Shown: positions 6,315-13,205 of the stretch, piece after piece
Layout: each line of letters begins with the position of its first letter
How positions within the stretch are numbered: the first letter of the stretch is position 1
Assembly: GCA_002293615.1 (NCBI GenBank)
Contig: DBDN01000011.1
Span: 1 to 15,639 of the forward strand
DNA from: Betaproteobacteria bacterium UBA931
Lineage (GTDB): Bacteria > Pseudomonadota > Gammaproteobacteria > Burkholderiales > Casimicrobiaceae
DNA: 15,639 bases
Direction: 5' to 3'
The notes under the pieces: model-generated
The model's database searches: none
What the model saw: only the letters and a program-made list of their open reading frames with translations
Told to the model about the DNA's origin: nothing
Program-made: the position numbers and the translations under genes

Positions 6315-7622
6315 ATGACGACTCGTGCTCAAAAAATCGCACAATTGGAAAAAGACTGGAAAGAAAATCCGCGCTGGAAAGGGATCAAGAGAACGTACAG
6401 CGCCGCGGATGTAATTGCGTTGCGCGGTTCGGTCAATCCTGAGTGGACATTGGCGCGCCGTGGCGCGGAAAAATTGTGGCGGCTGGTCAACGGCGAAGCG
6501 CGCAAGGGCTATGTGAATTGCCTGGGTGCGCTGACCGGTGGCCAGGCGTTGCAACAGGCCAAGGCGGGCGTTGAAGCGATTTATCTGTCCGGTTGGCAAG
6601 TCGCGGCCGACGGTAACCTTGCCAGCACCATGTATCCCGACCAATCGCTTTATCCGGCAAACTCCGTACCGGCAATGGTGGCGCGAATCAATAATTCGTT
6701 TCGCCGCGCCGATCAAATCCAATGCGCAAACGGCATCGATCCGGGCAGCCCGAAATATATCGATCATTTCCTGCCGATCGTCGCAGATGCCGAGGCCGGT
6801 TTCGGCGGTGTGCTCAATGCATTTGAGCTGATGAAAGCGATGATCGAGGCTGGCGCTGCCGGTGTTCATTTCGAAGATCAATTGGCGTCGGTGAAAAAAT
6901 GCGGCCACATGGGCGGTAAAGTGCTGGTGCCGACGCAGGAAGCGATTCAAAAACTGATTTCGGCACGGCTTGCCGCCGACGTGTCGGATGTACCGACGTT
7001 AGTGGTTGCGCGTACCGATGCCGATGCGGCCGATCTTTTGACAACCGATTGCGATGCGTACGATAGGGAGTTCATTGTCGGCGAGAGAACCGTTGAAGGC
7101 TTTTACCGTACTCGTGCCGGTATTGACCAGGCGATCAGTCGCGGTTTGGCGTATGCCGAATACGCCGATATGGTGTGGTGCGAAACGTCGACGCCGGATC
7201 TTGCCGCGGCGAAAAAATTTGCCGACGCATTGCACGCGAAATATCCTGGCAAACTCTTGGCGTACAACTGCTCGCCGTCGTTCAACTGGAAAAAGAATCT
7301 CGACGATAAAACCATTGCGTCTTTCCAGGACGACCTCTCGAAGATGGGCTACAAATATCAGTTCATCACATTGGCGGGCATCCACAGCATGTGGTACAAC
7401 ATGTTCGATCTCGCGCACGCTTACGCGCGCGGTGAAGGCATGAAGCATTATGTTGAGAAAGTGCAACAACCGGAATTTGCCTCGGCGGATCGCGGCTACA
7501 CTTTTGTCGCGCATCAACAAGAGGTCGGCACGGGCTACTTCGACAAAGTGACCACCGTGGTTCAGGGCGGCGTTTCATCCGTCACGGCGCTGACCGGTTC
7601 GACGGAAGAGGCGCAATTCTGA
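6315..7622 (+). CDS. aceA: Isocitrate lyase
   Basis: Isocitrate lyase cleaves isocitrate to succinate and glyoxylate, the committed step of the glyoxylate shunt and the branch-point competitor of isocitrate dehydrogenase. At 435 residues it matches the 434 of E. coli AceA. The catalytic signature KKCGHM is at 194-199, with the active-site cysteine at 196. Upstream, NCLGALTGGQALQQAKAGVE (69-88) and the metal-binding DAEAGFGG stretch (158-165) are as expected. The later stretch AYNCSPSFNW is also characteristic of the family. AAAGGAG six bases before the ATG is an excellent ribosome-binding site. The gene lies 36 bases after aceB and is followed by a strong stem-loop before aceK. Confidence 0.98.
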   Translation: MTTRAQKIAQLEKDWKENPRWKGIKRTYSAADVIALRGSVNPEWTLARRGAEKLWRLVNGEARKGYVNCLGALTGGQALQQAKAGVEAIYLSGWQVAADGNLASTMYPDQSLYPANSVPAMVARINNSFRRADQIQCANGIDPGSPKYIDHFLPIVADAEAGFGGVLNAFELMKAMIEAGAAGVHFEDQLASVKKCGHMGGKVLVPTQEAIQKLISARLAADVSDVPTLVVARTDADAADLLTTDCDAYDREFIVGERTVEGFYRTRAGIDQAISRGLAYAEYADMVWCETSTPDLAAAKKFADALHAKYPGKLLAYNCSPSFNWKKNLDDKTIASFQDDLSKMGYKYQFITLAGIHSMWYNMFDLAHAYARGEGMKHYVEKVQQPEFASADRGYTFVAHQQEVGTGYFDKVTTVVQGGVSSVTALTGSTEEAQF

Positions 7623-7646
7623 TCGCCGCTTTTAAAAGCACTGATG

Positions 7647-7690
7647 ACGGGGCCCTTGCGCGTAGCGACAGGCCCCGTTTTATCTTTTAA
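7647..7690 (+). terminator. Intra-operon terminator or attenuating stem-loop between aceA and aceK
   Basis: ACGGGGCC (7647-7654) and GGCCCCGT (7671-7678) form a perfect, GC-rich eight-base-pair stem around a 16-base loop. The T-rich run TTTTATCTTTT (7678-7688) follows directly. This is a textbook rho-independent terminator, placed 24 bases after the aceA stop and 32 bases before the aceK start. In E. coli a stem-loop structure in the same gap is associated with the sharp drop of aceK relative to aceBA expression. The same role is inferred here. Confidence 0.85.
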
Positions 7691-7722
7691 AATCAAAATA
7701 TCGGCGGGGTGAAGAAAGTCCT

Positions 7723-9441
7723 ATGATGACCCAGGATATGGCACAACTGGTGGCGCAAACGGTATTGCAGGGCTTTGATGCGCAGTATGGCCGCTTTCTG
7801 GAAATCACCTCCGGCGCGCAGCAGCGTTTCGAACAGGCGGCGTGGCAGGAAGTGCAAGATGCGATGAAAAAGCGCATCAACCTTTACGACCATCATGTTG
7901 CCCTTTCGGTGGAGCTGATCACCCGTATGGTTGGCGACGAAGGGCACAATCCGGATTTTCTATCGCGGGTTAAAGACCACTATACAAATTTATTGCCGGA
8001 CTATCCGCGTTTTGAAATTGCGGAAAGTTTTTTTAACTCAGTCTATTGCCGATTGTTTCAGCATCGCAATATGCTTCCGGACAAGATGTTTGTGCAGACA
8101 TCACAACCGCATCGCGCGCACCCGAATCCGCGCCCGTTGGCGCGCACTTTCCCCTTGGAGGGCGGCGTTGAAGAACAATTGGACGCCATCCTGCGCCATG
8201 CGCCGTTTCGGCTGCCGTGGGAGGATCTGGCGCGTGACATTAAAGATGTTCATCAATATTTGCTCAAAACTTTTGGCGATGAAGAACTGAAAGAAGGTGT
8301 TCTCGAAATCTACAACGAACTTTTTTTTCGCAATAAAGCGGCATGGATGGTCGGGAAATTACGCTTAAAAGAAAGTGTCCATCCTTTCTTGCTTCCGATC
8401 CACCGCAGTGAAAAAGGCGAGCTTTATATCGACACTTGCCTGACCCGATACAGCGAAGCCAGCATCGTATTCGGTTTTAACCGAGCATATTTCATGGTGT
8501 ATGCGTCGCTGCCGATGGCGTTGGTCGAATGGCTGCGTGAAATATTACCGGGGAAAAGCACCAGCGATTTATATTCGGCGATTGGCTGCCAAAAACACGG
8601 TAAAACGGAATACTATCGGGAATATCTTAACCATGTTGAAAGCACCAGAGAACCTTTTATCGTTGCGCCGGGTATTAAAGGCATGGTCATGCTGGTGTTT
8701 ACGATGCCAACGTACAACCGTGTTTTCAAGGTGATCAAAGACCGTTTTGCGCCACAAAAAAACATGAGTGAAGCGCATGTGCGCGCTTGCTATAAATTGG
8801 TGAAAGAGCACGACCGTGTCGGCCGCATGGCGGATACGCAGGAATACGAAAACTTTGCGATCGATAAAAACCGGGTCAGTCCCGACCTGATGGAAGAGTT
8901 GTTGCGTGAGGCTTCAGAAAAAATAGAAGATCTTGGCGAGCAAATCGTTATCAAACATCTTTATATCGAGCGACGCATGACGCCTCTTAATATTTATATA
9001 GAAACGGCGACCGAGCAACAGAAACACGATGTGGTGGAAGAGTACGGTAACGCCATAAAAAATCTTGCCAGCGCCAATATTTTTCCCGGCGATATGTTGC
9101 TGAAGAACTTCGGCGTGACGCAAAACGGGCGCGTCGTATTTTACGATTACGACGAGATTTCACATATGACGGAAATGAATTTTCGCGAGATTCCGCCGCC
9201 GCGCTATCCGGAAGATGAGCTTTCCAGCGAGCCATGGTACAGCGTTGCCGAAAAAGACGTGTTTCCGGAAGAGTTTCGCAGTTTTCTTTATAGCGATCCC
9301 GGTTTGCGTAAAATGTTTGAAGAAACGCACGGCGATTTATACAAAGCCGAATATTGGCGGCAATTGCAGCGGCGCATTCTCGACGGCGAAATTGAGGATG
9401 TTTTTGCTTACCGCAAAAAGCAACGCTTTCGTCAGCGCTGA
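7723..9441 (+). CDS. aceK: Isocitrate dehydrogenase kinase/phosphatase
   Basis: AceK phosphorylates a serine of NADP isocitrate dehydrogenase to switch it off, and also removes the phosphate, so that carbon is shifted to isocitrate lyase during growth on acetate. The 572-residue product is close to E. coli AceK (578). The nucleotide-binding stretch APGIKGMVMLVFTMPTYNRV begins at 315, and the ATP-binding lysine is Lys336 in VFKVIKD. The catalytic loop GDMLLKNFG (456-464) gives Asp457 and Asn462, and YDYDE (474-478) gives Asp475 and Asp477, in the same positions as the E. coli residues. Two ATG codons in a row (7723, 7726) are possible starts; the ribosome-binding site is weak, so low translation is likely. 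It comes 100 bases after aceA, behind a terminator-like hairpin. Confidence 0.97.
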   Translation: MMTQDMAQLVAQTVLQGFDAQYGRFLEITSGAQQRFEQAAWQEVQDAMKKRINLYDHHVALSVELITRMVGDEGHNPDFLSRVKDHYTNLLPDYPRFEIAESFFNSVYCRLFQHRNMLPDKMFVQTSQPHRAHPNPRPLARTFPLEGGVEEQLDAILRHAPFRLPWEDLARDIKDVHQYLLKTFGDEELKEGVLEIYNELFFRNKAAWMVGKLRLKESVHPFLLPIHRSEKGELYIDTCLTRYSEASIVFGFNRAYFMVYASLPMALVEWLREILPGKSTSDLYSAIGCQKHGKTEYYREYLNHVESTREPFIVAPGIKGMVMLVFTMPTYNRVFKVIKDRFAPQKNMSEAHVRACYKLVKEHDRVGRMADTQEYENFAIDKNRVSPDLMEELLREASEKIEDLGEQIVIKHLYIERRMTPLNIYIETATEQQKHDVVEEYGNAIKNLASANIFPGDMLLKNFGVTQNGRVVFYDYDEISHMTEMNFREIPPPRYPEDELSSEPWYSVAEKDVFPEEFRSFLYSDPGLRKMFEETHGDLYKAEYWRQLQRRILDGEIEDVFAYRKKQRFRQR

Positions 9442-9468
9442 AAAATCAAAGGCGTTCTCCTGAAATTG

Positions 9469-11157
9469 TCAGAATCCCAGGAGGAGATTGAAATAAAAGC
9501 GAAACCTTTCTTTTTCGATGAAAGAAGGGCTGTTCAGGGATTTTCCAAGAATCATTTCCGACCATCCCCACTTGGTGATAAAACGGGTGCCGATGCCTGT
9601 TCCCGATAAATAATTATGTTTTTTGTCGGCAATATATTCGACGCCGCCGACATCGAAGAAAACATAAGGGTCAATACGTACCGTATTGAAAAGAGAGAAA
9701 CCCTGAGCCCAAGACAATTCGCTCCGCGATAAAAAACCGCGGTCGCCGCCCAATACCGAATCGGGAAACCCCCGAACGCTGGACGCGCCGCCGATGAAAA
9801 ATTGCTCCGATGAGAATAAGGCGGCATTGGTCCATTGCCCCGACAAAGTTTCCTTTAGCGCCACGCCTTTCCATGGAAGCATGAATGAGCCGGAAAAATC
9901 CACTTTCCCAAATTGAGCATGCGCAGACTCTTTTGGGATGTTGCCTTGGTCGCGGTTTGCGCTAAGCCAAGGCAGCCCTCTGACGTAGCCGACATCAAAC
10001 CCGCCCTGCCCAATGTTTTCGAGGAAAGGGAAACGGTAAAACTGATTGAGCCCCAAGCGCACGACACTCAATTTTTGCGGCGTGAGCGCCGCGCCGTTGA
10101 TTTCACGAAAGGCCTTGCGATAACTGAAAGAGAGGTCGAGCGCCGTTTTTGAAATCTGGTTTCGCGACAATAAGTAATTCCATGAAAAACCGTAGTTTTC
10201 GGTGACGCTGTACATTAAAGCCATTTCACCCACGAGATTTTGCGTTTCAGACCAGGTTGCCAGCAGGGAAAACGTGCTGTGCCCGAAAGGGATGGAAAAA
10301 GAGGCATTAAAAGCGTTGGTGTCCAAGCTGCCGGTGTATCCCAGGTTCCACGAATCCATGAGGTTTAAAACATTTCCGAAATCGAAACCTGCCCGATATC
10401 GCGTTGTTCCCGTGCTGGGGGCGCCTTGATTATCGCCGCCAAAATGGTAGTACGCGGCACTTCCGGAAATATTGGTGATTTTAACGATAGAGCCGCCCGG
10501 GGTTTTTCCCGGCTCGATTTTCATGCTGGCATTGTTTCTGCGCAGACGGTTCAATTGATCAATGCCCTGCTCAAGATTCCTCAGGTTCAGAACATCGTTC
10601 TCCTTGAAAGGAAAAGACAATTTAACGCCGATAGGGGCCTCGGAGAGCGGCGCGTCATTGTATAAGATGGCTTCGATTTTCCCGGGGATAAAAGTAATTT
10701 GCAGTGTCCCGTTGTTCAAATTTTGTCCGCCGACATAAGCGCGCGTTGTGATGAACCCCTCTTCAACCAGCGCCTGATTCAAATTCAAGAGCAAATGGTT
10801 GATTCGGTTGACGCCGAGCCGCTTATTCAAAAAAGGCCGAACGATTTTTGAAAAAAGGCGGTTGTTAAAGGAGAAATCACCGATTTTTTCTATTTTCTCG
10901 ATCAAAAAAGTTGGTTCGGGATCTTCAATATCCATGGGATCCTTACCGAGATCGGGGATGGTTGCCTCGGGCAATGCCAAAGATTCGGACCTTTGCTCGA
11001 CGATTCCCTGGCGTTCACTTTGTCTTTGTTCGCGAAAAATCTGGTCGCCGACATCCTGATGAGTGGTTGCCGGAGCGGGGGGCGGCGCGGTTTGCGCCAG
11101 GGCGGTTTCCACAGAAGAAAGCAGAATGGCCGCCCAAAAGAAAAAACGTCGAACCAT
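9469..11157 (-). CDS. TpsB outer-membrane transporter of two-partner secretion (FhaC/ShlB family)
   Basis: TpsB proteins are 16-stranded Omp85-superfamily barrels that export a partner TpsA across the outer membrane. This one has 562 residues. It has a signal peptide cleaved probably after ALA (21), a proline- and glutamine-rich linker to about 80, a first POTRA domain at about 83-157 and a second at about 158-230 (with LEQGIDQLNRL at 195-205). The barrel occupies the rest. The conserved L6-loop motif appears as FFIGGASSVRGF at 453-464, and the chain ends in phenylalanine, as needed for recognition by the BAM complex. It starts 12 bases after the stop of the short TpsA gene on the same strand, so they form a pair. 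Its 3' end converges with aceK across 27 bases without a strong terminator. Whether the substrate is the short TpsA, the large one, or both cannot be told. Confidence 0.93.
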   Translation of the reverse strand: MVRRFFFWAAILLSSVETALAQTAPPPAPATTHQDVGDQIFREQRQSERQGIVEQRSESLALPEATIPDLGKDPMDIEDPEPTFLIEKIEKIGDFSFNNRLFSKIVRPFLNKRLGVNRINHLLLNLNQALVEEGFITTRAYVGGQNLNNGTLQITFIPGKIEAILYNDAPLSEAPIGVKLSFPFKENDVLNLRNLEQGIDQLNRLRRNNASMKIEPGKTPGGSIVKITNISGSAAYYHFGGDNQGAPSTGTTRYRAGFDFGNVLNLMDSWNLGYTGSLDTNAFNASFSIPFGHSTFSLLATWSETQNLVGEMALMYSVTENYGFSWNYLLSRNQISKTALDLSFSYRKAFREINGAALTPQKLSVVRLGLNQFYRFPFLENIGQGGFDVGYVRGLPWLSANRDQGNIPKESAHAQFGKVDFSGSFMLPWKGVALKETLSGQWTNAALFSSEQFFIGGASSVRGFPDSVLGGDRGFLSRSELSWAQGFSLFNTVRIDPYVFFDVGGVEYIADKKHNYLSGTGIGTRFITKWGWSEMILGKSLNSPSFIEKERFRFYFNLLLGF

Positions 11158-11169
11158 AATCGTCCCGGG

Positions 11170-13113
11170 CTATCGCCACCACCATGAGGTGATGCCGAGA
11201 TGGCTTTCAAGCATTGCCGTTTCCCGTGAAGGCGAACGAATCGTCACGACATTCCCTTCGACAGTATTTGCCTGAAAGGCGCCCCCTTCGACGATGCCGT
11301 CACCGGACAACCGGATCGTCCCTTCGGGTGTTTCGAAAACGCCACCCCTATCCATAACATAAACCTGGCCCCAGGCGTCGCCGAAAAACGCCTTGATGCC
11401 TCTGTTTCTGTTTAAGGCGAAATAAACCTTATCTGCTTGGGCCAGTATGGAGGGGGCATCGAGAACGATGTCGGATGTAGCAAATACAAAGCCGCCAATA
11501 TTTTCAATATGATTCTGAGCGGAAACGGACAAAGCGCCATCGACGTTAAGTTGCCCGCCGACAAGATTGACATCGGCTTCGGCGGTTCTTCGGCAAAAGA
11601 AAAGGTGGCAGTGGCTGCGATAAAAAACCCTTCCGACGGAGACGGCCTGGTTCGAAAAAGTATCCTGAGCGACGATGCTGAGATTGCCCTGGTTAACGTT
11701 AATCAAGCCGCCGATATTTTGAACATTGCGCGCCTGAATTTCAGTGCCGCTATTGGAAATCAGATAAGCAAGGGCGGAGGGGTTTTCCAGAGCGCCGAAG
11801 TCGAGCGAATAACCACGGTCCCGCGAAGGCCAGCCGAACCAATTGTGGTCACGGTTGTTCCATGAGGTGTCTTCGGCGCCGCTGACATGGCGAGATTCGT
11901 TAACGATGTCATTGGTGGCGGTCATCCGTAAAAAAGCGTTCGAAATAATCCGGCTATTGGAGTTTCTGATGGAGTCGGCCTGAATGGAGATATCGCCCGC
12001 AGACGCAAAAACAATAGCGCCGGTTTCCGAATCGGAAAGGCCGTGATTCTCAAAAGAGCCGCCGGCGGTAATTTCGATTGCCGGTAAACTTTCCGGATCC
12101 GAGGTCGATTCGGCGCCTGCTTGCATGCTTCCCTGATTCAAAATATTGCCCGACGCTTCGAGCGTCAGACGTCCATAGGCGGATAATTGGGCATCGCTGC
12201 CTTCCTGGGAAAAATGGCGCGCGGCAATCGACATGTTATTTGCCGCCGAGAAAGTACCCCTCTGCACGACATCTCCCGCGGAAGAAAGGGAAAAGTTTCC
12301 CATAGACGCTTGAAGAATTCCCGAATTTTGTACGCCGGCGCCCTCGTCGGTGACGACAAGCTCGACTCTTCCCGAAGAGATATTTCCGTTGACGGAAACG
12401 TCAATGGCAAAATCCCGGCTCTGCCCGCCGCCGCTGTAATAAACCCAAGGCGTTAAATTGTCCGTGGGAGAAACGGCCGTATCAAACAACGCTTCGGAAG
12501 AACCCGCGATCAGGCGGACGGCGGCGGTCGGAGAGCTCCAGTCGTTGCTGACGGAGCCGGCGATTCGGATTTGCTTGGCGATTAATTCGAGCCGAACAAG
12601 AGTTGCGGCGAGCCCATTTGGGCCGATATCAATCGTTCCCGAGTTTGTGTTGACATTGACGTACCTGTGAAGGGCGCCGTTATTGTCAATATCTCTTAAG
12701 GAAATGCGGCCGGTCGTCAGCGCGACGCTGCCAAAATTAACAAAGCTCCCACCATTGACGGCAATCCCGTTTTGGTTGGCAAAAATCAAGTTGGTGCGCG
12801 GACCGTCGACATCGATTTGGCCTTCGATTCGTGACGGGTTGGCGGAAAAGACTTCGGCCACGATGGTTCTGGCGTTGGCGGCGCCATTAAGAAAAGTTGC
12901 GCCATTGTTACCGACATCAAATTGAGAAAAAGCATTATAAGAAACATCCCGACTGGGAGGGGCAATCGTAATATTGGCATGTCCCGAAGGCAGCGTTTCG
13001 ACAGACGTCGCGGTATTTCCCTGAGGCTTGATATCGTTCGCAAATACAACAGGGCTGGCGATAATAAAAAATAGAAAGGATATTAATACCCAGAGTGTTT
13101 TAGTTTGATGCAT
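11170..13113 (-). CDS. Short TpsA exoprotein with haemagglutinin-type secretion domain
   Basis: From ATG 13113 the product is 647 residues. The signal peptide is conventional: hydrophobic segment at about 7-24 with cleavage after VFA (25). The next 230 residues match the TPS secretion domain that TpsB recognises, including SYNAFSQFDVGNNGATFLN (58-76) and the strand block NLIFANQNGIAVNGGSFVN (108-126), where Gln stands in the usual NPNG/NPYG position. The rest alternates short beta-strand repeats of the kind that fold into a right-handed beta-helix. The only cysteines are Cys502 and Cys507, in SHCHLFFC, and the chain ends in three tryptophans and an arginine. An upstream in-frame ATG at 13170 would add 19 residues before the signal peptide and is less likely; AAGG about nine bases before 13113 supports the chosen start. 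It is short for the family, yet the frame is intact. Function (adhesin or other) is unknown. Confidence 0.88.
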   Translation of the reverse strand: MHQTKTLWVLISFLFFIIASPVVFANDIKPQGNTATSVETLPSGHANITIAPPSRDVSYNAFSQFDVGNNGATFLNGAANARTIVAEVFSANPSRIEGQIDVDGPRTNLIFANQNGIAVNGGSFVNFGSVALTTGRISLRDIDNNGALHRYVNVNTNSGTIDIGPNGLAATLVRLELIAKQIRIAGSVSNDWSSPTAAVRLIAGSSEALFDTAVSPTDNLTPWVYYSGGGQSRDFAIDVSVNGNISSGRVELVVTDEGAGVQNSGILQASMGNFSLSSAGDVVQRGTFSAANNMSIAARHFSQEGSDAQLSAYGRLTLEASGNILNQGSMQAGAESTSDPESLPAIEITAGGSFENHGLSDSETGAIVFASAGDISIQADSIRNSNSRIISNAFLRMTATNDIVNESRHVSGAEDTSWNNRDHNWFGWPSRDRGYSLDFGALENPSALAYLISNSGTEIQARNVQNIGGLINVNQGNLSIVAQDTFSNQAVSVGRVFYRSHCHLFFCRRTAEADVNLVGGQLNVDGALSVSAQNHIENIGGFVFATSDIVLDAPSILAQADKVYFALNRNRGIKAFFGDAWGQVYVMDRGGVFETPEGTIRLSGDGIVEGGAFQANTVEGNVVTIRSPSRETAMLESHLGITSWWWR

Positions 13114-13205
13114 ACTTGGCCTTGAGAAAAAAAGAGCGATATCTTTATAACCTGTTTGATATATAAGCAAGTGATCATTTTAACCAGCGATAAATTGAGG
13201 CTTAA
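13114..13205. promoter_or_regulatory. Divergent promoter region between the two TpsA genes
   Basis: This 92-base AT-rich spacer must carry signals for both exoprotein genes. TATAAG at 13162-13167 (plus) and TATAAA at 13149-13144 (minus) each match five of six -10 bases, but neither has a convincing -35 at proper distance; minus-strand TTGCTT (13170-13165) is 15 bases from the minus -10. GAGG at 13197-13200, five bases before ATG 13206, is the ribosome-binding site of the large gene. Shared regulation of the two substrates is likely from the layout. Confidence 0.45.

Noticed and set aside
9457..9483. CTCCTG/CAGGAG dyad between aceK and the TpsB gene as a bidirectional terminator
   Set aside because: The stem is only six base pairs, with a 15-base loop and no T-tract, and it runs into the tpsB coding end.
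11437..11865. A 142-codon plus-strand frame within the short tpsA gene
   Set aside because: It is antisense to the intact TpsA frame and shows no recognisable feature.
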